The notes: generated by a model from the letters alone, not told the origin. A DNA stretch of 64,000 nt from Embleya hyalina (GCF_003967355.1 NZ_BIFH01000020.1:248001-312000); one strand, 5' to 3'. Shown: positions 8,702 to 18,186, numbered from the stretch's first letter. A program made the numbers and translations.

Positions 8702-10204
8702 CTACCGAGCTCCGAAGATGGTCCGGTGCCAGTCCTTGCGGGCGATGCCCGTGCCGTCGTACATGACGTGCTTGACCTGGGTGTACTCGTCGAAGGAGTA
8801 CTGCGACATGTCCTTGCCGAAGCCGGATGCCTTGTAGCCGCCGTGCGGCATGTCGCTGATGATCGGGATGTGGTCGTTGACCCACACGCAGCCGGCCTGG
8901 ATCTCCCGGGTCGCGCGCAGCGAGCGGAAGATGTCGCGGGTCCACGCGGACGCGGCGAGGCCGTACGGGGTGTCGTTGGCGAGCCGGATGCCCTCGTCGT
9001 CGCTGTCGAACGGCAGCACCACCAGCACCGGGCCGAAGATCTCGTCCTGCACGATCTCGCTGTCCTGGGCCACCCCGGTGACCAGCGTCGGCCGGTAGAA
9101 GGCGCCCTTGGCCAGGTCGCCGCCGGGGATCTCGCCGCCGGTGACGATGGTGGCGCCGTAGCCGCGGGCACGCTCGACGAAGCCGGCCACCGACTCCTGC
9201 TGTCGGCGCGAGACGAGCGGGCCGAGGTCGGTCGCGGGGTCCGTGGTGTCGCCGAGGCGCACACCGTCGTACAGCTCCGCGACCCCGGCGACGAACGCGT
9301 CGTAGAGCGGACGCTGGACGTAGGCGCGGGTGGCGGCGGTGCAGTCCTGGCCGGAGTTGATCAGGGACGCGGCGACCGCGCCGTTGATCGCGGCGTCGAG
9401 GTCGGCGTCGTCGAAGACCACGAACGGGGCCTTGCCGCCCAGTTCGAGGTGCAGCCGCTTGACCGTGCGCAGGGCCACCTCGCCGACCCGCTTGCCCACT
9501 CCGGTGGAGCCGGTGAAGGAGACCATCGACACGTCGGCGTGGCCCATCAGGTATTCGCCGACGGTCCGTCCCTTGCCGGTGACCACGTTGACCACGCCGT
9601 CGGGGATGCCCGCGTCCGTGCACGCCCGCGCGAACATCAGCGAGGTGAGCGGGGTGATCTCGGCCGGCTTGAGCACGATGGTGTTGCCCGCGGCGATCGC
9701 CGGGAGGATCTTCCAGGCGGCCATCTGCAGCGGGTAGTTCCACGGCGCGATCGAGCCGACCACGCCGATCGCCTCGCGGCGCACCATGGAGGTGGAGCCG
9801 GCCGCGTACTCCCCGGCCGCCTTGCCCTCCAGGTTGCGCGCGGCGCCCGCGAAGAACGCGGTGTTGTCGATCGTGCCCGGTACGTCGAACTCGGTGGTCA
9901 GCCGGATCGGCTTGCCCGCCTGCGCGCTCTCCACCCGGGCGAAGTCCTCGGCCCGCTCGTCGAGCAGCGCGGCCAGTCTGTTCAGCGCGCCGGCCCGCTC
10001 GCCCGGGGTGGCGCCCGACCACTGCGGGAAGGCGCCCTTGGCGGCGGCGACCGCCGCGTCCACGTCCGAGGGGTCCGCGAGGGTCAGCGTCTCGACCGTG
10101 TCGCCGGTGGCGGGGTTCACGACGTCGAACGTCTCCCCGGACGAGCCCTGCCGCAGTTGTCCCCCGACGTACTGATGACCGTTGCCGAAGTCCTGCATAG
10201 GCAT
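8702..10204 (-). CDS. NAD(P)+-dependent aldehyde dehydrogenase, aminobutyraldehyde/betaine-aldehyde type, copy 1
   Basis: A 500-aa class I/II aldehyde dehydrogenase. The cofactor/oxyanion segment is IAPWNYPLQM, the catalytic Glu is in LELGGKAPFV and the nucleophile is the Cys of SGQDCTAATR. The GQDCTAATR form is typical of gamma-aminobutyraldehyde and related omega-aminoaldehyde dehydrogenases (PuuC/PatD group). The ATG at 10204 has GGAGGG five bases upstream. It is the first gene of the leftward block and is divergent from the PucR regulator. Expected reaction: 4-aminobutanal or 3-aminopropanal to the corresponding omega-amino acid. A paralog lies at 19.6-21.0 kb. Confidence 0.88.
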   Translation of the reverse strand: MPMQDFGNGHQYVGGQLRQGSSGETFDVVNPATGDTVETLTLADPSDVDAAVAAAKGAFPQWSGATPGERAGALNRLAALLDERAEDFARVESAQAGKPIRLTTEFDVPGTIDNTAFFAGAARNLEGKAAGEYAAGSTSMVRREAIGVVGSIAPWNYPLQMAAWKILPAIAAGNTIVLKPAEITPLTSLMFARACTDAGIPDGVVNVVTGKGRTVGEYLMGHADVSMVSFTGSTGVGKRVGEVALRTVKRLHLELGGKAPFVVFDDADLDAAINGAVAASLINSGQDCTAATRAYVQRPLYDAFVAGVAELYDGVRLGDTTDPATDLGPLVSRRQQESVAGFVERARGYGATIVTGGEIPGGDLAKGAFYRPTLVTGVAQDSEIVQDEIFGPVLVVLPFDSDDEGIRLANDTPYGLAASAWTRDIFRSLRATREIQAGCVWVNDHIPIISDMPHGGYKASGFGKDMSQYSFDEYTQVKHVMYDGTGIARKDWHRTIFGAR

Positions 10205-10561
10205 GGGAGCCCTCCAAGGGAATTTCGATGAGCCGACGGGCGTCGCGGGGGGTGGTTATGCGCGTGAGCCGCGTCAGCGTAGGACGATGCCGTTTCGACA
10301 CGGGGTGCCGCAACAGGCACATCGACAGGTACGGGGCCATGGCCTTTACAGGTCGTGAATCGCCGGCACGAACCCCGGGGCGGGAGGTCGAACCCGCCGG
10401 CGACCTGTCACCATGGAAGCACCGCCCGCCGAGCCGTTTACAGCTTGCTCACGGTTTGCTCGCGGGTTCCCTTCTCTCGGGATCCCTCGGATTCCCCCGG
10501 CTTCCCCCCGGGAACCAACCGCCCCGCGGTCGGGTCGTAGTCAGCACGCGGAGGTTGTCGA
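10205..10561. promoter_or_regulatory. Divergent promoter region between the aldehyde dehydrogenase and PucR-family genes
   Basis: A 357-nt non-coding stretch holding the starts of both divergent genes. A GTGCC-N6-GGCAC inverted repeat is at 10305-10320. Near the regulator gene the sequence becomes C-rich (TTCCCCCGG stretches) and ends in GGAGG 7 nt before the ATG. This is the natural place for a PucR-type operator controlling the amine operon, but no operator could be assigned with confidence. Confidence 0.5.
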
Positions 10562-12175
10562 ATGTTCCCCACCGTTTCCGACGTACTGGCCCTCGATATC
10601 GTCCGGCGTGGCCGCCCGCAGGTGGTGGCGGGCGAGCGTGGCCTGGCCCGTCCGGTGCGCTGGGTGCACATCAGCGAATTGCCCGACGTGACCCGCCTGC
10701 TCAAGGGCGGCGAGCTGGTGATGGCCACCGGCATCGCGCTCCCGGAGGAGCGTGAGGGGTTGCAGCGCTACATCCGCGATCTGGCCGAGGTGGACGCCGC
10801 CGGGCTCGTGCTCGAACTGGGCCGGCGCTACACCGAACAGCTGCCGCGCGCGCTGGTCGCCGCGGCGGAGCAGGTCGGCCTGCCGGTGATCACGCTGCGC
10901 AACGAGACCCGGTTCATCGGCATCACCGAGGCCGTGCACGCGCTGATCATCGACGCCCAGTTGGCCGAGTTGCAGGCGTCCGAGGCGGTGCACCAGGCGT
11001 TCAACGAGCTGGCCGTGGAGGGCGCCGAGCCCGCCGAGGTGGTCCGTCAGGCGTCCCGGATGGCCGGGCGGCCGGTGATCCTGGAGAACCTGGCGCACCA
11101 GGTGCTGGCCTACGACGCGGCGGGCCTGGCGGCCGAGGCGCTGCTGGAGAACTGGGAGGACCGCTCCCGGCAGCTGCGGCTGTCCACCCGCACCGCCTTC
11201 GACGAGCGCACCGGGTGGCTGGTGACCACGGTGGGCGCCCGGGGACACGACTGGGGCCGGCTGGTGCTGGTCGGCGACGGCACCCCGCCGCCCGCGCAGC
11301 AGACCATGCTCCTGGAGCGGGCCGCCTCCACGCTGGCGCTGAACCGGCTGGTGGTGCGCGACCGGGAGAGCCTGGAGCGGCAGACCCACCGCACGCTGCT
11401 GTCCGGGATCCTGACCCACTCGTACACGGTGGCCGAGGTGACTCTGCGCGCCCGTGCCCTGGGCATCCCGCTGGAGGGTCGGCGTCTGGTCGGCGTGGTG
11501 TTGCGGCTGCGGCGCAACACCACGCCCGCCGCGCTGGAATCCCAGGCCCGGCTGCGCGACTTCACCGAGATCGCCGCCGCCGCGGTGCGCGAGCGCCGGT
11601 TGGCCGCGCTGGTCGGCGGGCTCGACGACGACAACGTCGGGCTGCTCGTCGCGCTCGCCTCGCAGGACACCGAGGACGCCGCGTTGGAGGGCTTCTCCGG
11701 CGCGATCCGTCGGCTCGCGCCGGACCTCGCGGACGACATCGTGGTCGCGGTGGGCTCCTCGGTGGGCGCGGCCCGCGACGCGCGGCGCTCGCTCCTGGAG
11801 GCGACCCAGGTCGCCGACGCGGCACTGCACCAGGGCGGCAAGGCCGCGTTCTACCGGCTGCCCGACGTGCGGCTGCGCGGTCTGCTGCACCTGCTGCGCG
11901 ACGACGCGCGGCTGCAGACCTACGTCGAGCGCGAACTCGGGCCGCTGCTGGCCTACGACGCGCAGCAGGGCACCCAGCTGGTCCCGATGCTCCGGATCTA
12001 TCTGGAGCACGGGCGCAACAAGTCCGCCGCCGCCGATGCCGCGCACCTGTCCCGGCCGTCCTTCTACGAGCGGCTGCACCGGATCGAGCGGGTGCTCGGC
12101 GTGGACCTGGACCAGGTGGAGAGTTGCCTGTCGCTGCACGTGGCGCTGCTCGGCCTGGAAGCGCTCCGGCGCTGA
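10562..12175 (+). CDS. PucR-family transcriptional regulator
   Basis: A 537-aa regulator. The N-terminal ~130 residues are a PucR domain (start VSDVLALDIV, then RWVHISELPD and the GGELVMATG block). A middle GGDEF-like/CdaR-type domain follows, and the last ~60 residues hold the PucR C-terminal helix-turn-helix (YLEHGRNKSAAADAAHLSRPS then FYERLHRIE). Family members sense purine, amine or amino acid metabolites and usually control an adjacent catabolic operon. The ATG has GGAGG 7 nt upstream. It is divergent from the aldehyde dehydrogenase-potABC-oxidase operon and is the best candidate for its regulator. Confidence 0.9.
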   Translation: MFPTVSDVLALDIVRRGRPQVVAGERGLARPVRWVHISELPDVTRLLKGGELVMATGIALPEEREGLQRYIRDLAEVDAAGLVLELGRRYTEQLPRALVAAAEQVGLPVITLRNETRFIGITEAVHALIIDAQLAELQASEAVHQAFNELAVEGAEPAEVVRQASRMAGRPVILENLAHQVLAYDAAGLAAEALLENWEDRSRQLRLSTRTAFDERTGWLVTTVGARGHDWGRLVLVGDGTPPPAQQTMLLERAASTLALNRLVVRDRESLERQTHRTLLSGILTHSYTVAEVTLRARALGIPLEGRRLVGVVLRLRRNTTPAALESQARLRDFTEIAAAAVRERRLAALVGGLDDDNVGLLVALASQDTEDAALEGFSGAIRRLAPDLADDIVVAVGSSVGAARDARRSLLEATQVADAALHQGGKAAFYRLPDVRLRGLLHLLRDDARLQTYVERELGPLLAYDAQQGTQLVPMLRIYLEHGRNKSAAADAAHLSRPSFYERLHRIERVLGVDLDQVESCLSLHVALLGLEALRR

Positions 12176-12182
12176 CCGCCGC

Positions 12183-14060
12183 TCAGGCGGCCGGCCGGGT
12201 GCCGGCGAGGGTGAAATCGTTCATCGCGAGCGCGTGCAGCACCCAGTCGCGCGGCCACAGTTGTTCGGTGCCGAACACATCGACCTCGACGTAGATCCCG
12301 TCGATGATCACCGACGCCAACATCGCGTGCCGGGCAATACCGGACTCGGTCCAGGTGTATTCCCAGACCACGCCTTTCCGGCCGTGAATGGCACGCGACT
12401 CGAAGGTCACTTTCCGATAGTCGCGAAATACCCGGGCCGCGTTCTGTTCGTCGTCGCGCCACTGTTCCAGCAGGTCGCTGGTCTGCTGGAAGGCGGTCCG
12501 CCCGGTCAACACGGTCGGGCCGGCCGGGTCGGTGTAGATCACGCTCTGGTTCTGCTCCTTGCGGGTCCAGCCCTGCGGGACCGGCCAGGCGAAGGTGCTC
12601 TCGTCGACCCGGTGCACGGGGATCGGCGCGCTTGTCGGGGGCGCGGTGGGGTACGCGGCCAGGCCGGTCGGCGGATCGGCGGCCGGTCGCGAGCCGGACC
12701 CGGTGACCGGCGGCGGGTTCGGCCGGGACGACGCCCCTCCCGTGTCGCCGCCTCGGCCGCCGGCACGGGCGAGCAGCACCGCCGCCACGATCGCGCCGGC
12801 GACGAGGAAGGTGACGATCGGGAGCAGCACCGCCAACAACCGACGGCGCGAGCGGGCCGGTCGCGGGCCGCGGGAGGGCAGCGGGAAGGTCGGCGGATTC
12901 CCGGCCCTCGTCGAGCCGCCGGGTCGGCGCCCGGGCGGCGGCGCGGCGGGCACCCGGGGCAGCGGATCGAACGATCCGGCCTCGTCGGGGGCGGGTCGCG
13001 CGGCGGGCGGCAGGTCGCACGGCGGCGGTTGCCGGTGCGGGGAGGGCACCAGCGTCGCGTCCGGGTCGGTCGTGTCGGGGTCGCCTCCGTGCGGGTCCGT
13101 CCGGTACGGGTCGGTCGAGGCCGGGTCGGTCACGGCCGGGTCCCCCGCCTCCACCGCCCCGGGCCCCGACGCCCACCCGAGCATGGTGGGCCGGATCGGC
13201 CGGGTCGCGTCGTCCGCGCGCCGGCGGCCCTCCGCGGCGACCACCGCGTTCAGCCGCGCCTCCACCTCGGCGCTGCTCGGGCGCAGCGTCGGATCGCGCC
13301 GGAACAGATCGCGAACCAGTGGCTCCAGCGGCCCGATCTCCTCCGGCACCTCGGGCTCGGCGATCACGATCGCGTGCATCGTGGCCACCGGGGTGGCCCG
13401 TCGGAACGGCGAGGCGCCGGTGACCGCCGCGCACAGCGTGACGCCCAACGACCACAGGTCCGAGGCCGGTCCCGGGTGTTCGCTCTCGATCCGCTCCGGC
13501 GCCATGAACTCGGGCGAACCCAGGATCGCGCCGGTCCCGGTCAGTCCGCTCACGCCCTCCAGGGCGGCGATGCCGAAGTCGGTGAGCACCGCGTGCCCGT
13601 CCCGCTCGATCAGGACGTTGCCCGGCTTGACGTCGCGGTGGATCACCCCGTGTGCGTGCACGACGCCGAGCGCGCGGGCGATCTGTACCGCCATCGCCGC
13701 GGCGGCGTGCGGGGTGAGCGGCCCGTCCTCGGCCAGGATCGTGTCCAGCGAGCGGGCGTCGAGCAGTTCCATCACGATCCACAACCGGTCGTCGTCCTCG
13801 ACGTAGTCGTAGACCCGCACCACGTTGGGATGGTTGATCCGGGCGGTCGCCTGGGCCTCGCGCAGACTTCGCTCGCGGAAGGACCGGGACGCGTTGCGCC
13901 CCCAGCCCGTACTGATCACCTTCGCCGCCACGGGTCGGTCGAGCAGGCGATCCCGGGCCCGCCACACGGTGCCCATTCCGCCGCTGCCGAGCACGCTCAC
14001 CAACTCGTAACGGGCTCCGACCACGAAGCCCGTCCCACCCTCACCAGGCGCGCCCGACAT
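12183..14060 (-). CDS. Membrane-anchored Ser/Thr protein kinase (PknB type) with a C-terminal extracytoplasmic domain
   Basis: A 625-aa Hanks-type kinase. The glycine loop is LGSGGMGTVW, the ATP Lys is in VAAKVI, the catalytic loop is HRDVKPGN, the Mg loop is DFGIA and the substrate block is SPEFMAPE. A Pro-rich linker of about 130 residues follows, then one membrane helix (LLPIVTFLVAGAIVAAVLLA, about residues 405-430) and a ~190-residue external domain without PASTA repeats, beginning near STFAWPVPQGW. That domain resembles the small lipoprotein-like sensor domains of other streptomycete kinases, but its ligand is unknown. The ATG at 14060 follows GGGGGAA. It is convergent with the PucR gene (7-nt gap) and divergent from the LPxTG protein gene. 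Confidence 0.92.
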   Translation of the reverse strand: MSGAPGEGGTGFVVGARYELVSVLGSGGMGTVWRARDRLLDRPVAAKVISTGWGRNASRSFRERSLREAQATARINHPNVVRVYDYVEDDDRLWIVMELLDARSLDTILAEDGPLTPHAAAAMAVQIARALGVVHAHGVIHRDVKPGNVLIERDGHAVLTDFGIAALEGVSGLTGTGAILGSPEFMAPERIESEHPGPASDLWSLGVTLCAAVTGASPFRRATPVATMHAIVIAEPEVPEEIGPLEPLVRDLFRRDPTLRPSSAEVEARLNAVVAAEGRRRADDATRPIRPTMLGWASGPGAVEAGDPAVTDPASTDPYRTDPHGGDPDTTDPDATLVPSPHRQPPPCDLPPAARPAPDEAGSFDPLPRVPAAPPPGRRPGGSTRAGNPPTFPLPSRGPRPARSRRRLLAVLLPIVTFLVAGAIVAAVLLARAGGRGGDTGGASSRPNPPPVTGSGSRPAADPPTGLAAYPTAPPTSAPIPVHRVDESTFAWPVPQGWTRKEQNQSVIYTDPAGPTVLTGRTAFQQTSDLLEQWRDDEQNAARVFRDYRKVTFESRAIHGRKGVVWEYTWTESGIARHAMLASVIIDGIYVEVDVFGTEQLWPRDWVLHALAMNDFTLAGTRPAA

Positions 14061-14197
14061 CGGCTTTCCCCCAGGTTCGCCGCTTTTCAAGATCAGACCA
14101 TTTCAGCTTTACCAGAGTTATCCCCCAAAAGCCGTCCTAAAGCCTGGGACGGACATGGTAGAACGAATCGTCACACATAGCGGGAGGGGGATACCGC

Positions 14198-15406
14198 ATG
14201 TTCCTGTGGAGAAAACTTCGATCAGAAAATGTCAAGCGAGCCGCGTTGATCATTTCTGTTCCGGTCGGAATAGGGATGATTCTGAACGCCGGCCTCGCCG
14301 TCGCGGATACCGACGCGAGCGGGTCGGTACCGCGAACCGGCGGCGAGGGACACACGCAGACCCGGCACCCCACCGGTGAGGGCACCAGGCCACCGGTCAC
14401 CACCAAACCGCCCGTGAGCACGAAGCCGGCCACGACGTCGGCGCCGGGCACCCACCGACCGACCACCGAACCGCCCACCACCCGGCCGCCGAGCAGCACC
14501 CGGCCGCCGACCACGACACCACCGACCACGGGGCGGCCCGGCACCACCCCGCCGCCCACCGGGCCGTCGACCACGGCGCCGCCGGCCACCCGGTTCGGGG
14601 TGACAACCGCCCTCCAGATCACCTTCGACGCCCGGGGTCGGGGCACGATCTGGTTCACCGTCACCAACGACACCGACAAGGCCCAGCCCGCCCGGGACGT
14701 GTACGCCTACAGCACGGGGCAGTTGCGGATCACCTCGGTGGCCGGCTGCTCGGCCGCACCCGCGCTGCGGGACCCGGGCCCGACCTGGGCGACCACGTTC
14801 AAGTGCGCACCCGGTTCGCTCCGGCCGCACGAGACCAAGCGCTGGTCGGCGTCGGTGGAATACCCGCCCGCCGCGGCCGGGTCGCCGCGCGCGGCCCGCG
14901 CGGAGGTACGGCTCCCGCTCGCGCCGGAGACCGACATCTCCACGTTCTGCGTCCTGGTGGTACCCGAGGGCGCCGCGGACACCTCGGTGATCCTGGGTCG
15001 GGCCGGACCGCTGACCCTGATCGGCCGGGCCGACAACAACGACCCGTCGTTCATCGGCTACACCGTCGACACACCCCTGCCGAGCTTCCCGGGCGGGACC
15101 TCCGGCGGAGGCACGTCGGGCGGCGGCACGAGCGGCGGCGGTTCCACCGGTGGCGGGAGCACCGGCGGCGGCGCCGGTGGTGGAAGCACCAGCGGTGGAA
15201 GCACCGGCGGAGCCGCGGACGGCACCACTCCCGGCGGCACCGACCGAACGCCGCCGAGCACCCTGCCCAAGACCGGACCCGACGACGACACCCTGTCGCT
15301 CGCGGGCGGCGCGGTCGGCCTGCTGCTCGTCGGCAACGCGCTGTTCCAGGGCGCGCGGGTGCGCCGGATCCACTCCGCCGAGGGCGAGGAACCGGAGCAG
15401 GACTGA
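14198..15406 (+). CDS. Sortase-anchored cell-surface protein (LPKTG motif) with Pro/Thr- and Gly/Ser-rich linkers
   Basis: A 402-aa exported protein. A signal peptide with a basic start (FLWRKLRSENVKR) and hydrophobic core covers residues 1-37. Residues ~50-125 are a Thr/Pro-rich wall-spanning stretch. A folded ~150-residue domain with a GCSAA...KCAP cysteine pair follows, then a Gly/Ser/Thr repeat linker (GGTSGGG units, DNA 15094-15220). LPKTG is at residues 356-360, followed by a hydrophobic helix and a short RVRRIH stop-transfer, giving a class E/A-like sorting signal. The tail after the basic stop is acidic (EGEEPEQD), which is unusual. A strong ribosome site (GGGAGGGGG) precedes the ATG. 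No sortase gene is in the window; the function of the folded domain is unknown. Confidence 0.85.
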   Translation: MFLWRKLRSENVKRAALIISVPVGIGMILNAGLAVADTDASGSVPRTGGEGHTQTRHPTGEGTRPPVTTKPPVSTKPATTSAPGTHRPTTEPPTTRPPSSTRPPTTTPPTTGRPGTTPPPTGPSTTAPPATRFGVTTALQITFDARGRGTIWFTVTNDTDKAQPARDVYAYSTGQLRITSVAGCSAAPALRDPGPTWATTFKCAPGSLRPHETKRWSASVEYPPAAAGSPRAARAEVRLPLAPETDISTFCVLVVPEGAADTSVILGRAGPLTLIGRADNNDPSFIGYTVDTPLPSFPGGTSGGGTSGGGTSGGGSTGGGSTGGGAGGGSTSGGSTGGAADGTTPGGTDRTPPSTLPKTGPDDDTLSLAGGAVGLLLVGNALFQGARVRRIHSAEGEEPEQD

Positions 15407-15487
15407 CCCGAAGCCCGACCCGGCCCACCGCGACACCGCGGCACCCGCGACACCGCACCACCCGGGCCGGCCGCACACCCGACACGA

Positions 15488-15526
15488 CACGGCCCCGGGC
15501 CCGCGCGCCGCGGACCCGGGGCCGTG
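15488..15526. terminator. Bidirectional terminator hairpin
   Basis: A perfect 12-bp stem (CACGGCCCCGGG at 15488-15499 and its complement at 15515-15526) with further GC pairing in the loop. It lies between the convergent LPxTG gene (ends 15406) and the flavoprotein gene (ends 15566). Confidence 0.8.
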
Positions 15527-15565
15527 CCCGGTGCGCCGACCGATCGACGACCGGCAGGCGCTCGA

Positions 15566-16795
15566 TCAGTGACCGGTCAGCGCCAACACCCGCCGGGCGG
15601 CGGGCCGTTCGAGCAGGTCGGCGAACGTGGCGCGCCCCTGGACAACCTTGCGGAACACCCGCCAGCCCTGCGGCAGCGTGGTCACCGCGTGGTGCAACAT
15701 CGCCGGGTGCCGCTCGAAGACGTCGAGCAGGATCCGCCCGGCACGCATCTCGCGACCGAGCACCGCGTCCACGTCCGCGTGGTAGTCCGCGCCGATCTTG
15801 TCCACCTCGGCCACGGTGTCGACCCCGGCCACCTGCGCGGCCCGCTCCCCCGCCAACCGGCCCGAGCGCAGCGCGTACGAGATGCCCTCGCGCGTCCAGG
15901 GTTCGAGCAGCCCGGCGGCGTCCCCGGCGACCAGCACCCGGCCGCGCGACAGCGGCGCGCTCTCCTTGCGGCAGCGGGTCAGATGGCCCGACTCCACCGC
16001 CGGCCGGAACCCGGCCAGACCCAGCCGGCCGATGAAGTCGCGCAGGTAGGCACGGGTGGCCTCACCCTCGCCGCGCGCGCAGATCACCCCGACGGTCAAC
16101 GTGTCGCCCTTGGGGAACACCCACCCGTACGAGCCCGGCAGCGGACCCCAGTCGAGCAGGATCCGCCCGCGCCAGTGCGCGGCGACCTCCGGCGGCACCG
16201 GGATCTCCGCCTCCAGGCCCAGATCGACCTGGTCGAAGGTGACCCCGACGTAGGCCGAACTGCGTCCCGCGCTGCCGTCCGCGCCGACCACCGCGTTCGC
16301 GCGCACCGTCTCGCCGCCCGCGAGGGTCAGTTCCACCAGGCCGTCGTGCTCGACGATCCGGGAGACCGCGATGCCCTCGCGCAGCACCGCGCCCGCGGCC
16401 ACCGCGGCCCGGGTCAGCGCCTCGTCGAAGCGGGCCCGGTCGACCAGTCCGATCAGCGTGGTCCGGGCCGAGCGGACCCGACGGCGGCGTCCGCGCAGGG
16501 TGAACTCGACCTCGCGGACCAGGTCTTCCACGGGCGGCTCGAAGCCCGGCGGGAGGGCGTTCTTGGACGGGCCGATGATGCCGCCGCCACACGTCTTGTA
16601 GCGCGGGAGTTCGGCCCGGTCCAGGACCAGCACGCGGCGTCCAGCGCGCGCCGCGGCCAGCGCCGCCGACGCGCCGGCGGGGCCCGCGCCGATCACCACG
16701 ACGTCCCAACCCGAGGGCTCCCCGGGGTCGTCGGCGTGGTCGGTGGGCGTTGCGACGGCGGGCACGGCGGTGGCCTCTGGGGAGCTGCTAGTCAT
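15566..16795 (-). CDS. Geranylgeranyl-reductase-family FAD oxidoreductase
   Basis: A 409-aa flavoprotein of the geranylgeranyl reductase/digeranylgeranylglycerophospholipid reductase family. The Rossmann motif VVVIGAGPAGASAALAAARA is near residue 30, followed by the family-typical PRYKTCGGGI, and the second FAD motif VLVAGDAAGLLEPWTREGI comes later. Members reduce isoprenoid double bonds; in actinomycetes this includes menaquinone side chains. An ATG at 16795 is chosen because AGGG lies 9 nt upstream; a GTG eight codons earlier is an alternative. It is divergent from the antiporter gene. The substrate is not determinable from sequence alone. Confidence 0.85.
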   Translation of the reverse strand: MTSSSPEATAVPAVATPTDHADDPGEPSGWDVVVIGAGPAGASAALAAARAGRRVLVLDRAELPRYKTCGGGIIGPSKNALPPGFEPPVEDLVREVEFTLRGRRRRVRSARTTLIGLVDRARFDEALTRAAVAAGAVLREGIAVSRIVEHDGLVELTLAGGETVRANAVVGADGSAGRSSAYVGVTFDQVDLGLEAEIPVPPEVAAHWRGRILLDWGPLPGSYGWVFPKGDTLTVGVICARGEGEATRAYLRDFIGRLGLAGFRPAVESGHLTRCRKESAPLSRGRVLVAGDAAGLLEPWTREGISYALRSGRLAGERAAQVAGVDTVAEVDKIGADYHADVDAVLGREMRAGRILLDVFERHPAMLHHAVTTLPQGWRVFRKVVQGRATFADLLERPAARRVLALTGH

Positions 16796-16913
16796 GGAAA
16801 TCGACCCTAGTGCCACCACGCCGTACGTCCGTCCGGGCGGCTCCCGCCCGCCCGCACGACCCCCGCCCGCGCGTCTGTCCGAATAGCCGGCGAATGCGCC
16901 TTATGCTCCGCCG

Positions 16914-18113
16914 GTGTCCCACGACAGCGCGCCGTTCCTGATCGTCCTGGCCCTGGCCTTCGTCGCGCCGCTGGCGGCCGATCTGCTCGGGCGACGGATC
17001 CCGGTACCCACCGTCGTGCTCGAACTCCTGCTCGGCGTACTGGTCGGACCGTCCGTTCTGGACTGGGTGCACGAGACGAGCGTGCTCACCTTCGCGGCCA
17101 ACTTCGGGCTGGCCTTCCTGATGTTCCTGGCCGGCTTCGAGATCGACCCGTCCCGGCTCAACGGTCGGCCGTTGCGCCTGGCCACGCTGGGCTGGGTGGT
17201 GTCCCTGGTGGTCGGCCTGGCGGTCGGGCTGCTCCTGGTGTGGTCCGGTTCGACCATGTCGCGCCTGGTGGTGGGCCTGGCCCTGACCACCACCGCGCTC
17301 GGCACGCTGTTGCCGATCCTGCGCGACGCCGGAGCGCTGCCCACCCGGTTCGGCGCGCGGGTGATGGCGATCGGCACCCTCGGCGAGTTCGGTCCGATCG
17401 TGGCGATCTCGCTGCTGCTGGGCGGGCGCAACGCGGATGCCTCGGCGGTCGCGCTGGCCTGCTTCGCGGCGGTGACGCTGGTGGTGCTGGCGTTCGCGCG
17501 CCGGCCGCTGCCCTCGGCGCTCGACCGGGTGGTCCGGGCCACCCTGCACTCCAGCGGCCAACTCGCCGTCCGACTGGCCGTGTTGGTCCTGGCGGCGCTG
17601 GTCTGGGCGGCGGACGAACTCGGCCTCGACGCGCTGCTCGGCGCGTTCGCGGCCGGCCTGATCATCCGGCTGCTGCTGTCCGACATGCCGGCCGAGTCGC
17701 GCGAGACGGTGGCGGCCAAGCTGGACGCGATCGGCTTCGGGATGTTCATCCCGGTGTTCTTCGTGATCAGCGGCGTGCGCTTCGACGGGCGGGCGCTGTT
17801 CGCGGACCTGGGCACGGTGGCCCTGCTCCCGCTGTTCCTGGCGCTGTTGCTGCTGGTCCGCGGCGTGCCGACCTACCTGCTGGAGCGCGCTTCCCCGGTC
17901 GCGGTACGCCTGGGCCTGGCCCTGTTCGCCTCGGCCGGCCTGCCGCTGATCGTGGTGATCACCGGAATCGGCGTGGCGGAGGGCGAGTTGCGGGCGGGCA
18001 CCGCGGCCGCGATGGTCGGCGCCGGCATGGTCTCGGTGCTGGTGTTCCCGCTGCTCGGACTGCGCGCCTACCGCAAGGCGCGGGCCGCCGACCCGGCCAT
18101 GGCGGAGCACTGA
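16914..18113 (+). CDS. CPA2-family cation:proton antiporter (Kef/NapA type)
   Basis: A 399-aa integral membrane protein with about 12 hydrophobic segments. Recognisable blocks are a first helix followed by PVPTVVLELLLGVLVGP, the family's FLMFLAGFEID motif, and a later GALLGAFAAGLIIRLL-type stretch ending in a conserved FVISGVRFD region. There is no C-terminal RCK/TrkA domain, so it is the short NapA-like form that exchanges Na+ or K+ for H+. The GTG at 16914 is the first in-frame start; no clear ribosome site precedes it. It is convergent with the PotD gene, with only 73 nt between them. Confidence 0.88.
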   Translation: MSHDSAPFLIVLALAFVAPLAADLLGRRIPVPTVVLELLLGVLVGPSVLDWVHETSVLTFAANFGLAFLMFLAGFEIDPSRLNGRPLRLATLGWVVSLVVGLAVGLLLVWSGSTMSRLVVGLALTTTALGTLLPILRDAGALPTRFGARVMAIGTLGEFGPIVAISLLLGGRNADASAVALACFAAVTLVVLAFARRPLPSALDRVVRATLHSSGQLAVRLAVLVLAALVWAADELGLDALLGAFAAGLIIRLLLSDMPAESRETVAAKLDAIGFGMFIPVFFVISGVRFDGRALFADLGTVALLPLFLALLLLVRGVPTYLLERASPVAVRLGLALFASAGLPLIVVITGIGVAEGELRAGTAAAMVGAGMVSVLVFPLLGLRAYRKARAADPAMAEH

Positions 18114-18186
18114 CCACGCCGGCCGGAACCGAGGCCCGCCGACCGTCCGGGGCCCGCCGACCCGCCGACCGGCACTTGCCGCCGGC

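Noticed and set aside
8726-10231. 501-codon plus-strand open frame opposite the first aldehyde dehydrogenase
   Set aside because: Same type of GC shadow; codon third-position bias favours the minus-strand gene.
11454-14180. 908-codon plus-strand frame across the PucR gene end and kinase gene
   Set aside because: Runs out of frame with PucR and antisense to the kinase; Arg/Ser/Gly low complexity.
14980-15230. Repeat-rich DNA as a CRISPR array
   Set aside because: The periodicity comes from Gly/Ser/Thr codons in the surface protein linker; no spacer-repeat structure.
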